Assembly (NCBI GenBank): GCA_935421135.1
Contig: OW285190.1
Location: 13,216,501 to 13,280,500, forward strand
Origin: Bugulina stolonifera
Taxonomy: Eukaryota > Bryozoa > Gymnolaemata > Cheilostomatida > Bugulidae
DNA: 64,000 nt
Direction of reading: 5' to 3'
The translations under genes were made by a program, and so were the position numbers. A model generated the notes under the pieces. The model was not told the DNA's origin, made no database searches, and worked only from the letters and a program-made list of their open reading frames with translations. Numbering within the stretch: the stretch's first letter is position 1; every line of letters begins with the position of its first letter. Positions 37,978-48,741 of the stretch are shown in pieces.

Positions 37978-39611
37978 CTTAACATGTCCAAGATATTGGT
38001 AAAATGACTTTGCAGTACGTTGGGAAACAAATATTTTATTTATGCTAACATGCTGATATTTACACAATATTGATAATATGCACAATACAAACATAATTAT
38101 TTCTACAGTTTACAAGCAAATAATAGAGAAATTTCAACAGTTACGAACATTAATTTTCATTTTTCTGGCTAATGGGTTGTATTAGGACCAATGAATCAGC
38201 CGTTCTTGTTTGTAATTAACTTGTTTATGGGTTTCCATGGCAACAGCGTTTTAGTTTACAGTATCATAATTAAGTCAACAACCACTAATACTAATATAAA
38301 ATATGGCATTAATATTATTATAAATTATTTCACATGTATGCATAGCACGTTTGTTCAGGAGTCATCTGCTTAGCAAACAGTTTACATTAGTTTTAATGTC
38401 ATGAAACTATAATGATTTTTATGGAAAATAAACATAATATGACGTTAATGCCTGTTAATACAGAAGCAATGTATAATATTTATGGATAAGCTTTTTAACA
38501 TGCTTTGTGTCACCCAATTATGTAACTACATGTATGTGATATTTTTCTTGCAAAGAATTTATTATGCACCTCTATTTTTGTGCTGCATGTACATGTATGT
38601 ACATCATTTCTTTAGAGTTGAGAAAACACAGGGCTTTGTTAGTGGAAGTATAAGTAGGCATACAATACAAACATATATTTACTATAATCAATTTTTGTGT
38701 CTCAGAAAACTACATGTGTGCACATGCAACCATAACAGTTGAATCTACATGCAATGGAGGTTTATCGTTTACAGTACCACAATAAAGCAGTTGAAAAGTA
38801 TGTTGGCATTAATTTGGTTAAAGTAATTAGTTCTGTCATTGTCATGGGTGTGCACACTTCTGAAGCTGTGTTACTGTGTAAACGATAGGACAGTGCCTTG
38901 GCCTCCCTTTAGGGAATAAAACTTTTCTTTCTTAGGTGATGTGAATAAGAATAAGTAACTTAGGAAATGTGTTATTTTACACTTTTCAAACAGAGACGAA
39001 ATACATGAACTTGTTTAAAGTACATGTACATGTTGATATTGAACACTAGAATGAATGCCATGACAAAAGACCGACTCTTGAGATCAGTAAAAGTCATAGC
39101 TGTATAATTATGGTGTAGTACCGTATTTTGATTGGTCAAGAACAGATATCCTTTGTATTTGATATTACCAATAAGCAGCTGTAAAAGCTATAGTTTGCAG
39201 ATTCAAGAATGGATTTTTGCAGATTCAAGATATTAATTCAGCATACAACATATTATATTTAATATGTTAAGTATACAAATATCAAATATATATATATATA
39301 TATTATTATTATATTCAAATCAAACGGACAGAAAATATTGCAGACTGTAGAGTGGTGTAGTATATACATAAGCAATGGACGGGGGAGTTGTGCAGTAAAA
39401 TAAGGTGATAATAATATTGACTATATTGGTGCTCAGTGTTTTGTCATAGTAGTGCATAGCATATGTCAGTGAAGATGAATGTTTTCCAAGGTTACATGCT
39501 AAAGGAGAGAGAAGACAAACCTGAAACACAATATCCAATAAAAACACACATACATGTAACTTTTGCAACTTAACAATCACCAATGAATTATGACCATGCA
39601 AACCTAATTAA
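37978..39611. other. Spacer between LamG-PAN copies 1 and 2
   Basis: AT-rich with a (TA)n run near 39290 and a possible MITE fragment near 38638. The frames at 38.5 and 39.3-39.6 kb have no supporting features. Nothing else is seen. Confidence 0.45.
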
Positions 39612-42600
39612 TTATAAAGTTGCGTTTTCAGCTAAAATCATTTCAATTACTGCCTCAGAAATGATCTCCCTTGTCCCAAACATACAAGACTCAGTTTTTC
39701 TGACAATACTGCGATTTACCATGATCTCTGCCAAGGTTTGGTCATATAAAACACATTGAGACGATTCCGGCCAGAAATTCAAACTGATACAAACAGGATT
39801 TCTCAGACAACTCATGGCACAAGATCTGGCAGATAGAGAAAGGAACTCATCAAGTCGAGGTAGCTGTATCTCGATACCATCTACGTATGAAAGTATCATA
39901 CCATTGTCTACCATCTCTTGGTGGTTTATGCTCAGCCATCGATCTACCAAACAATATTTTTGCAGTTGCAAACATATACACTGTAGGCCTACAATAAAAC
40001 TTGTACAAAGCATATATCTACATCTATATTCTGGTCTACATGACTTGTATAATTTACACATAATTGAATGTAAATATAAGTATAAGTATTATCTCCTTGG
40101 TATTATGAACATGGCGCTAGTATAGTTATTGCTTACCTGATGGATGACTGCATGGCTGCATGAAAGATTCTGATTGGTAGATTCCATCCCCTACTCTCTC
40201 CCATTGGACGTCGTCAAAGTTGGAATCAAAGATGTCTGCTCTGAAACCTCCACAGCCTGTGATCTTAATCTCCGTTAGACTGAGGTGACGTGAGAAGATC
40301 TGAAAACTTGCCAACTTCCCAATGAATGATTGTTCTTCGTCAATAAATCCTATGATATGATGGGGAAACAGAAGACAGTATACAGTTCTTTGGTTTCATT
40401 CACTGAAGATTTACAAACAGACTCATCTAATACAGAGAACCATTATTATTTGGAGAGTGTATCTTCAGACAAAAGAATCTCTCTTACCGACTGGTTCATC
40501 GCCAGAATGTCCATCTTGCTCATAGAGGAGGAGCCAAGAACCGCCATTTGGATAAGAGGATATACTAGCAGTTCTACCTCCAGTAGCTTGGATAGATACA
40601 TACTCACTGTTCCCTAATCCAAAACAACATCATGTTACAACACTCTAAGTTATTATCAGGCTGCACAATTAGTAATAATGTCAAATTACATTTTTAGTCA
40701 ATTCAAACTAAACTAAAGCTGATTTACTGATCTACATGTAATTGTTAATATTGTGATATATTTTTGCTAATTTCCATAGGCTGGCATAACTTATCTAAAA
40801 CACAAAGCCATACAAAGACATATCCAGTACATCTGAGGCTCTATGTTTGCTAACAAATAAATATTGATAGTATAGAGACTTGTATTCACCTCTAGCTGTG
40901 TCCATGATATGAATAGATATCTTCCCATCAGTTGAATCCCACTGACCACATACATGTTTCCATTTAGTATCGAAGAAATTAATGCCATGGTCTTTCCCTA
41001 TGATCTCGGCATAGTCAAACTTATTCCTAGTAACAAGCACCATTGTACAAGAAGAGCTGTGCATGAAGTTACCTTATTACTATTCTATGCTATGCCACTT
41101 CATGCCATGCTACACTATACTACACCCGCTACGTTACGCCACACTACACTGTTGTTGTGAATTTTTCCCTGGGGAAAAATGTGGCCTTGAACTACCAACC
41201 TCCGGCACTCCTTCTAGCATTTGACTGAAGTCAGGGCCTACTCTGTAGCCTCAATAAAGGAAGCTTTGACGATCACATGTATAGCAGCGATTAGCCCAAG
41301 CCCACGCATGTGATCAGTCTACACTTCACATGGATAGAATAATTCTACTACATTATGTTATGTACAATCATATGAAACCATAATTATTACTTTATGTTAT
41401 GTTGTGCTACACTTTTCTGTTTGGTGTTAAGAGGTAGCGTCATCTAAGATTTTGCAGATAATGATAATGATAATTTTGTATGTATTGATATGTATACCCA
41501 CCCATTGTGAATGTTGAAGTACATTTTATGTGAACTCGTTTCATCCACCATCATATCCAGTACAACATAGTCAGTATAACTCTCAGAGTTGTGATAGTCA
41601 TAGAAGACTGGGTACTTCGCATTGTTATCAATCTGTAACATACACTGTATAATAATTATGATATCAGCTAGGTATCAGCTAGGTATCAGCTAGGTATCAG
41701 TTAGGTATCAGCTAGGTATCAGCTATTAACTACATTTTCAGTAGGTTTTTACATTCAGTAACTAGAGTAAAGACTAAGTCTTGGTTGTTAATATAATTTT
41801 TTATTTTTGTCAGCGTGCATGTGTAGTGGATGTGGGTACCGACCCTTCCTGTCACAACCTATCAATGGTCTTAGCAATGTGACAGATGGCTACCTAGTAC
41901 CTAGCCTTTGTTATGTGTGTATTCCTGCTTCCTACTCCTCCTCCTTGTAGTGAAGGGTTAGGTGCTACTCTCTCCCCATCCGCCTTGATAAAAACAGAAG
42001 TAGAACTGGGGCTAAAATCTGTACACATCCTACACAGTGCAGACTAGATTGACTAGATAGACAATGGAAGTACATTGGTTATTATAATGGGTGTACTGTG
42101 GTGTTTTAGCATGCCTGACATGTCCAGTCTCTTATAGACTACCACACGTAGCTAACTCTACATGCCCACAGTTATTATGCATGATTCTTACATGTCTATA
42201 TTCTATTATTCTTATTATTGTCAATTAACTGCCTGGCTCATGTGCTTTCTTAATCAACCAATCATGTTGTTGTACTTGTTTACTGCTGTTGTATCGTTAT
42301 TACAAGTACATTATTGTCTAGTTTTATTCTTAGTCTTTTTGCCTATTATAAGTAATGGCTGATATCTTGGATCTTATTCATTTTAATACATAATCTGTTT
42401 CACATGATTGTAAGCACTTTTTGTGCATGGCCGACCCTTTTATGGTCGGACCTCGGGCACTTTTCAGCCATATTGTTATGCAATTTCCGGGGACGATACC
42501 TTATCGTACCACCCGACCACCTGTCGGTCTTTTTACCGGAAACTCAAATAATATAAAAGCCAGCACATTTTCCTATGCTAAGTCAGTTGTTGATTGCGCT

Positions 42601-43924
42601 TCACTAAAGCAACATCTCCTAACTCAACCTACAAGTCTTACTCTTGCAGGCAGGCAGCTCCAGCCTTGGTCCCCTACTTTTAGCGCCCGAGCTCGTCCCC
42701 ATACTCGTATAAGACTCTTACCACACTCTTGATGAGTATAAACATTGAACCTTAGTTGATCCTTGACTCTTCAATGAGCCTAAGCATCGGGCCTACGTCC
42801 TCACTTCAACATAGACACTTTCTGCACTCTTAGGAGTATAAACCATCGGACCTACGTCCTACGTTCTACAATTACAGTACTACATGCTCATCCTCAGATT
42901 TTCCATGCCTTTAGCCTGTGTTCTACTTCATCAGTGTTTTGTAAGAATTTTATGTTACATACATAGAGAGAAAAGGTAGAACGCATTCCCTCCATAGGTA
43001 CTCACAAGCTATTAATTACATTTAGAAGTTGTCCTCTCTCAATTTCTCTTTCTGAAAGTGAAATCGAGAGAGGACAACTTCTACTTATGATCAATAGCGT
43101 TTTAGTGCCCATGATTCCCTCTAGGTGTCTTCACGACCTAAATTTCGAACCCAGGCCAAGTTGCGGAAACATTTTCCGGCACACATCCTTCACAGGGTCG
43201 TGAACATACTGGCCTGGGCCAAAAGCAAAATCCTCATTTTCGTGCGAAGAAGTCAGGTGTCCCGATGAGCTAGGGATGGTTTCATTCGGCCAAGCAAAAT
43301 CCCAGGTCAATAGCACCTTTGGCCTAGGTCGGACAGCTATCTTGCGATTTTTAGTTGTGACCCGGGTCCGTCCAAGAGATTGTGAATATACTATCTGTCT
43401 ATACCTGCATTTGGAAAGGGTAGAGTTTGATCCAGTGGCAAACAGTGACTTGTGTTAGAGTAGGTATATGTCCATTGGGTATATAAACATAGGAACTGCC
43501 ACCATTTTCTGTAGTTCTTTCTAAGGTAGTCAGCTTTGTACCCTGTTTCAGCCCATATACTAATGCGTAAGTTCCTGTTAATTAATACAGTATAATGCAA
43601 TATTATTATAAAATGTATAGTATACGGTATAATGTATAATATACGATATGATGGATGATATGTGATACATACGATGTATATAGTTATATATGCAATAAAC
43701 TTTTGAATAAACTAATGGGTAAATTCCTGTTAATTATAAATTAGATGCTGTATATATCTTTAGCTTTTAGGACATGGGTAGGTAGGTGTGTAAGATGGGC
43801 TATCAAAAATAGTATTACATGTATGTACTATTGATAGCTATGAACTAATGTACATACAGTACATTATATCTTATGACTTACCTGCAAAGATAAAAAACTG
43901 GTAGAATATTGTAACTTTGTTCAT
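39612..43924 (-). CDS. Secreted LamG-like + PAN/apple protein, copy 2
   Basis: Seven exons: 43924-43882, 43574-43405, 41632-41502, 41026-40890, 40613-40488, 40349-40137, 39943-39612; 383 residues with clean phases. Signal peptide MNKVTIFYQFFIFAGTYA; LamG-like domain from VCHWIKLYPFQMQ through KWKHVCGQWDS and GGSWLLLYEQ to IGKLASFQIFSRHLSLTE; then GCGGFRADIFDSNFDD; then a PAN/apple domain (RSCAMSCLRNPVC … SQCVLYDQTL … ESCMF). It is nearly identical to copy 4 (exon 7 differs at roughly ten residues), a recent duplication, while copy 1 is remote. Intron 2 contains LTR-like sequence and a palindromic element. Role unknown; a secreted carbohydrate- or protein-binding molecule is the natural inference. 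Confidence 0.85.
41160..41330 (-). repeat. Possible tRNA-like/SINE remnant
   Basis: On the minus strand, GGCTACAGAGTAGGCC and, about 50 bases on, GGTTGGTAGTTCAAGGCCAC resemble pol III A and B boxes of a tRNA-derived SINE. The segment is GC-richer than its surroundings. Weakly supported. Confidence 0.3.
41666..41726. repeat. 11-bp tandem repeat (ATCAGCTAGGT)n
   Basis: Five to six units of TATCAGCTAGG, one with a T substitution, in LamG-PAN copy 2 intron 2, starting about 35 bp upstream (gene direction) of exon 3. Confidence 0.85.
42425..42900 (+). mobile_element. LTR-like promoter sequence (copy 1)
   Basis: Starts with the dyad CCGACCCTTTTATGGTCGGACC, then a GC-rich stretch, a TATA box (AATATAAAAGCC, about 42549), TGCTAAGTCAGTTGTTGATTG and CACTAAAG. 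The same elements occur in the same order at 49530-49720 (GACTGACCCTAAGAGGTCAG, TATATAAAGC, TGCTAGTTAGTTGTTGCTTG, AATAAAG). That order of promoter and polyadenylation-like signals without coding sequence suggests a solo LTR; the edges are not defined. It sits in intron 2 of LamG-PAN copy 2. Confidence 0.5.
43023..43083. mobile_element. Small palindromic element (copy 2)
   Basis: TAGAAGTTGTCCTCTCTC and GAGAGAGGACAACTTCTA are perfect 18-bp inverted arms around a 25-base centre. Same family as 31637-31690; both are followed by a related TCAATnGC flank. Confidence 0.8.
43120..43345. other. GC-rich block of unknown nature
   Basis: This block is markedly GC-richer than its surroundings and contains CCAGGCCAAG, TGGCCTGGGCC, CCTAGGTCGG and GTGACCCGGGTCCG. 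It lies in LamG-PAN copy 2 intron 2 and is missing from the corresponding intron of copy 4, so it probably arrived by insertion. No coding frame or terminal repeat was recognised. Confidence 0.4.
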
Positions 43925-44170
43925 CTTCAAGCTATGGCTCTCAAACTTCAACTGCTGCTATCTGCTGCTATGTAACTATTTGATCTACTTTTCGGATGTT
44001 TGCAGTTTACATGGTTTCCTCTGTTACATTAGTGGTCTCCATGGGAACCAGCCACATGCAACCAATGCTAATGTTAGCTAATTGATTAATACTTCCTGAT
44101 CTAAAAAATATCAATAATTATTTAAAACGTTCAATATGACCAGGCCTGATCTAGAATCTGACTATTGAAG

Positions 44171-44281
44171 CTATGATTGACCTGAGTTACTCAAGCTATG
44201 AATTCTCTTGTAGGCACGAGTAGCTGAACACACAGAGTGCAGCAGTAGAGCGAACAGAAGAATCCTAGCGAAGAGAGACAT
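44171..44281 (-). CDS. Short signal-peptide ORF with TATA box (candidate secreted peptide or alternative first exon)
   Basis: A 36-residue frame: MSLFARILLFALLLHSVCSA is a textbook signal peptide, followed by TRAYKR (a dibasic site) and IHSLSNSGQS. A strong TATATAAAAG lies 63-72 bases upstream. The 3' end of the frame also reads TCA G|GTCAAT, a possible splice donor in phase 1. That is the same phase as the signal exon of LamG-PAN copy 2 just downstream, so it could be an alternative first exon of that gene. Neither use can be proved from sequence, and it may be chance. Confidence 0.35.
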   Translation of the reverse strand: MSLFARILLFALLLHSVCSATRAYKRIHSLSNSGQS

Positions 44282-44343
44282 CCTGTCAAGTGTTTTGTTC
44301 AAGAGTTTATCTCCAGCTGACCAAGACAGAAAAAAGCGGTGCC

Positions 44344-44353
44344 TTTTATATAA
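44344..44353 (-). promoter_or_regulatory. TATA box
   Basis: TATATAAAAG on the minus strand, in a local GC-richer promoter-like context, about 63 bases before the ATG of the short secreted-peptide frame. Confidence 0.5.
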
Positions 44354-45339
44354 CATCTGCGGTCTGAGGGGCCAATGTGCCATCAGCCTACAAAAAATGC
44401 CCAACTGACATTTTATTTCGATAAAAGCTTCAGACCCGATACACCATTGGGAAGGAAGGATGACTCCGACATACATGTAGTGACACACTCGAGGGGTTCA
44501 ATATAGAAGGTCGGCCCTCACAAGGTCGGGTGCCCATGAATGAAAGCATTACAGAAAACATTCCAGACAGGCTTAGCATTATCACACAAACCAGGTCAGC
44601 TCTCAGCCTTATAAAACAACAATAAAAGCAGGTGTCAGCTGCTCACAGTAATCAGTTATACATGCAATGTCAATGTCTATGGAGATTGTTTTTCTCAGTT
44701 CACATGGTGGTGTTTAGGGCAAGCCCTCTTTCAAGCAATCCATGTAGTCATCATCCTGTTATACCAGGGTAACCTAGAATCAATAATATTTATTATACCC
44801 TCGCATGGTGTAGATCATTTTATTCAATAAAGTTTATTAATTGCCTTAATTCATTCTGATAGCTAGGGAGCAGAAACAGCAAGCTTGAGGCCGTTGAGGC
44901 ATGATAATACACAAGAAGACTAGGTAGCCATCTAGTTGTATTGCTTAAGCGGTCGGTGGTTGCAGCAACGCAAGGTCGTCTGCTACATCAACCACAGTGG
45001 TTTGCATAAGTTGCATAAACCATGTTTTACCTCTAAGCTGGCAGCCATGCAATGATAGAATCAGAGCACAGGCTAGGTAGACTAGCCAATAACAAAGGAA
45101 TGGAATAATTCTGCTTATGGGATTGTTGAAGTTTGGAGGTTTTCCTACAGGGTGTAAGGAGCTGATGGAAAACCAAAACAAAAGTTAAGTCTTTTTAAGA
45201 GCTATAACTGTGAGCGAAACAATATTAGTATGTCATAAATTTGATCATAAAGAACCCAATATTCCATGAATTAGTTAGAGCATCTCTGCTGTGTTTTGGC
45301 AAAAGCAATAAAAAAACTCACCGACTTATACTCCTTGGC

Positions 45340-45602
45340 GTGACCAACCCCTAGCAGCTTGCACTGCCAGGTGCCAGTGCTGGCCAACTCCCTGTGAGAA
45401 AAGGCCTAGATGACATGGCCTTTTTTGGCAGGGGTAGAGGAGTTGCCTTGAAGCCATGCTTTGCAAGACCCCAAGGACTATTGAGGCACAGGAGCAATTA
45501 TGGCTGGATGCTCTTCCTAACACCACCATGACCGGAATTCGAACCTGGAACCTTCAGCATGAAAGCTCAGCATTCTAACCCCTAAGCCACGGCTGCTCCC
45601 TT
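45340..45602 (-). mobile_element. tRNA-derived SINE
   Basis: On the minus strand: GGGAGCAGCCGTGGCTTAGG, then GGTTAGAATGC (A box TGGCTTAGGGGT), and about 35 bases later GGTTCGAATTCC (B box), i.e. pol III promoter spacing of a tRNA. A non-tRNA body follows (GGAAGAGCATCCAGCC … CTTGGGGTCTTGC). No intact cloverleaf, so it is a SINE and not a tRNA gene. Confidence 0.75.
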
Positions 45603-45967
45603 TTTTGGCAAAAGCAATACAATGGCTAATTAATCTTCACACTTTATTTGCCTGTTTTAACACCAATTTACTTCTACCACTGTAGCTGATCTGTTCTCAG
45701 CAAATTTCTTTATGACTCCCTTCAATGCATATCTAATCTTTTTGCTTCGGAGTTGACTTGGTTGCTAGATACATTGTGGGTTAAAAATCCCTTTTATTCA
45801 ACAATATCGACAGTATCAATCAATATCCGTAGAGTGCAGCATATTATAGTATTTTTTGGCAAAACATGACAATAATTACATAGACATATACATGTATATA
45901 TATTTAGGAAAGCTGAAACAATGAACAGAAATTAATGCACATGTTGTAAGTTGGAACTTTGATATTT

Positions 45968-46020
45968 CTAAAGTTATCCTCTCTTTCTATTTTACTTTAA
46001 TATTGAGAGAGGGCAATTCC
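45968..46020. mobile_element. Small palindromic element (copy 3, imperfect)
   Basis: TAAAGTTATCCTCTCTTTC against GAGAGAGGGCAATTCC; degenerate arms of the same palindromic family. Corresponds by position to 48484-48561 in the duplicated flank. Confidence 0.6.
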
Positions 46021-46199
46021 AAAAATACAATGTGGAACAGCTCAAGTTGCATGTAAATTTATAAAAATGGTGTTAAAATAATAACACAACATCAAAATAT
46101 AATGTGCTAGTGAGTACTAGTGACGAATAAACATCAAAATACATGGTTACATCAGCACATGCATTTACATGTACATAACAAAGTATTGTTACTGCTTAC

Positions 46200-47607
46200 C
46201 TGACGAATGACTGCATGGTTGTATGACAGATTCTGATTGGTAAATTCAATCTCCTACTCTCTCCCATTGGACTGTGTCAAAGTTGGAATCAAGTATGTCT
46301 GCTCTGAAACCTCCACAGCCTGTGATTTTAATCTCTGCTAGACTGAGATGACCGAGAATATCTGGAAACTTGCCAACTGCCCAATGAATAATTGTTCATC
46401 ATTAATAGATCCTGTGGCATGATACTGCATGTACTGCATGTGGTTAGAGAAACCGAAGAAAGGTATACAGCTCATTGATTTCATTTGATGATTTGGAAAT
46501 GAAAAAAATACAGAAAACAATGTGTCTTCTCTTACCAACTGGTTCATCTCCAGAATGTTCATCTTGCCCATTGAAGAGGAGCCAAGAACCGCCATCTGGG
46601 TAGGAGGAGATGCTGGCAGTTCTACCTACAGTAATATGAGTGGATATATACACATCATCCCCTATTTACTGTCTGAAATCAAACCCTCTTTGGTAACAGT
46701 TGGTCATTATTTCCTGGCTAAACCATTATCACTGACCAGGCTCTGATACCATTAGGAGTCAAAAGTGTTATTGATTCTAATAAGTTTTTTGTCTTCCTCA
46801 ACTACGGAGTGGACAACTTCTTAGTATGTTCAATGGCTTATGAGTGCACTGTCTACAGCTAGTCACACTCACACTCTAATATATATGCATCTTTTTTTTT
46901 AATAAACAAAATATACAGTGTGTATGTACATGTACATATACATATTCATTAACCTCACAATTATCTCACTTTCAAAGATCTATGCAGAAAAATTTATTTA
47001 CAAATTTATATTTCATATAGAAATATAGTCCCAGAAGAGTTGATTTTTTCTATCAATATTTTCTGACCTATGAGCCCATAACTATTCTATATTATTATCA
47101 AGAATATCAATAGAATATAATACATTTATTCACCTTTAGCTGTGTCCATGATATGAATAGATATCTTCCCATCAGTTGAATCCCACTGACCACATACATG
47201 TTTCCATTTAGTATCAAAGAAATCAATGCCATAGTCTTCTCCTATGATCTCAGCATTGTCAATCTTATCCCTTGATTTCTACTTCTTCCATCTTATAGTT
47301 TAGAAATATTACACAGTAACACAGACTAAGTAATTTTCGTGCCCCATAATGTTATTCCCAGCCTAAACAATAAATTACAAATTTATGGTTTTTACCAGTA
47401 GAATTTGACAAGCCTACTACAATCTACAACAAACATTAATACAAATAGATATTAGAAATGTATTGCTACTCTACTTACCCATTATGAATTGCAAAGAGCA
47501 TTTTGAGTGGACCATTTATGCATCACTACATTCATCGCTACATAGTCAGTAGAACCCTCTGAGTTGTGATAGTTATAGAAGACTGAGTTCTTAACATTGT
47601 TATTAAT
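46200..47607 (-). pseudogene. LamG-PAN copy 3, broken and truncated at both ends
   Basis: Only exons equivalent to 3-6 remain: 47607-47479, 47270-47134, 46661-46536, 46411-46200. Splice sites are still present. The exon 3 copy has a one-base insertion before its end (129 instead of 128 bases). The exon 6 copy has a net frame change near TTCTCGGTCATC and a TGA where the paralogues have GGA. No signal-peptide exon, exon 2 or PAN exon is found. Sequence upstream of exon 3 (47813-48050) matches what lies about 1.2 kb beyond the first exon of copy 4 (54025-54262), so exons 1-2 were deleted after duplication. Exons 4 and 5 alone stay open. Confidence 0.85.
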
Positions 47608-47812
47608 CTGTGAAAATATATTGAACAATTTTACAGGCGCGTTGTATTACAGACGCGTTGTATTACAGGTGCATAAATGCATTATTACAAGTGTAGTAGG
47701 CCTACAAGTGTAGTACAAGTGTAATACAGGTGTAATACAGGTGTAATACAGTGTATCACCAAACTAAGTACGCACTGTATATTGCATTATGAGTGCATTG
47801 TGTTACATGTGC

Positions 47813-48050
47813 ATTGTTACAAGGGGCACTAGGCGTGCGTCACCAAACCATGTATGCAATGTAGACACGGAGACATAAAAAGTTGTGTTCCCATGTGTAG
47901 AGATAATAGTATTCCATGCCTGTGACTTATAAAAAGGTCTGCAAGCAAATAGATAGAGTTGATAACTATCTGGGTACCAAAATCACTCACAGATATGCAG
48001 CTCAATGGTAAGATAGCTCCCAGCTGTTGCTGACAACACACAATAACAAC
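47813..48050. repeat. Segmental duplication block, copy A
   Basis: About 238 bp beginning GTTACAAGGGGCACTAGGCG matches 54025-54262 in the same orientation at roughly 90 percent (shared runs include CCCATGTGTAGAGATAATAG and AAAAGGTCTGCAAGCAAAT). It marks the 5' flank of the duplicated LamG-PAN unit. Confidence 0.85.
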
Positions 48051-48483
48051 AAAAAGAATTCTTTCGAGGCGCATTTGATATATGATATTATGATTCTTTG
48101 GCATCTCAGCTAAGCGCAATGGCTACAACACACGGCCTTCATTATTGCCAGTTTCAACATCAATCCACTTTTACTATTGTAGTTAGTCTGTTCTGTGTAA
48201 ATACACTAGCAGAAAGCGAGTAAATTTATGTCTACCTGCAATAACCATGTCATCTTATTGCTTCGGAATTGACTCAGTTGACGGATACATTGTGGGTTAA
48301 AAATTCCTTTTATTCAATAATATAGGCAATATCAACATCCATGGAGTAAAACATGAGAATACTATTCCAGTTTTTTACTTTTTCACCAGGTGATTTTCCA
48401 TAAATTATATATCCACGAAAACCGAAACAATAAACACAATTTGATGTACAAGATACAATGTACATGGACTTAAGTATTTTTAT

Positions 48484-48561
48484 AGTTACCCTCTCTTTCT
48501 ATTGGGTTTTAATGTGATTACATTTTTTTAACGAATCCTGAATGTTGAGAGAGGGCAACTC
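48484..48561. mobile_element. Small palindromic element (copy 4, expanded centre)
   Basis: AGTTACCCTCTCTTTCTATT against TTGAGAGAGGGCAACT; imperfect arms with a longer centre of about 40 bases than the other family members. Confidence 0.6.
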
Positions 48562-48741
48562 CAAAAATAAAATTTAAAGCAACTCAAGTTAGCACGTCAA
48601 ATTATAAAAAATTGAGAATAATACCACAATATGTAATATGTTGGTGATCCATAAAAGCAAAAATAATACACTGCAGGCTATACATCAGCACAAACATTTA
48701 CATGTATGCAGCACATACACTGTATGTTACTGTGTTGTCAT

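Larger units (their letters stand above)
43925..46199. other. Spacer between copy 2 and the broken copy 3
   Basis: It holds the small peptide candidate (44171-44281), a tRNA-derived SINE (about 45340-45602), a palindromic element (45968-46020) and a segment (about 45690-46100) duplicated downstream of copy 4 at about 48180-48660. The position where the PAN exon of copy 3 should lie has none. Confidence 0.55.
47608..48741. other. Spacer upstream of copy 3 and downstream of copy 4
   Basis: Contains short repeats of the GTAATACAGGTG type (about 47640-47755), the duplicated block 47813-48050, and the 3' flank of copy 4 (about 48180-48660), itself duplicated at 45690-46100 and carrying a palindromic element. 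The minus-strand frame 47829-48119 lies in the duplicated block but is not kept open in its partner, so I do not call it. Confidence 0.5.

Noticed and set aside
44945..45181. 78-codon minus-strand frame with a hydrophobic segment
   Set aside because: No splice or homology support, and it lies in sequence between the broken copy 3 and a SINE; it may be chance.
45540..45602. A tRNA gene
   Set aside because: A and B boxes are present, but the sequence lacks a consistent acceptor stem and continues into a SINE body.
47829..48119. 96-codon minus-strand frame in the duplicated block
   Set aside because: The matching block at 54025-54262 does not keep the frame open, so there is no sign of coding constraint.
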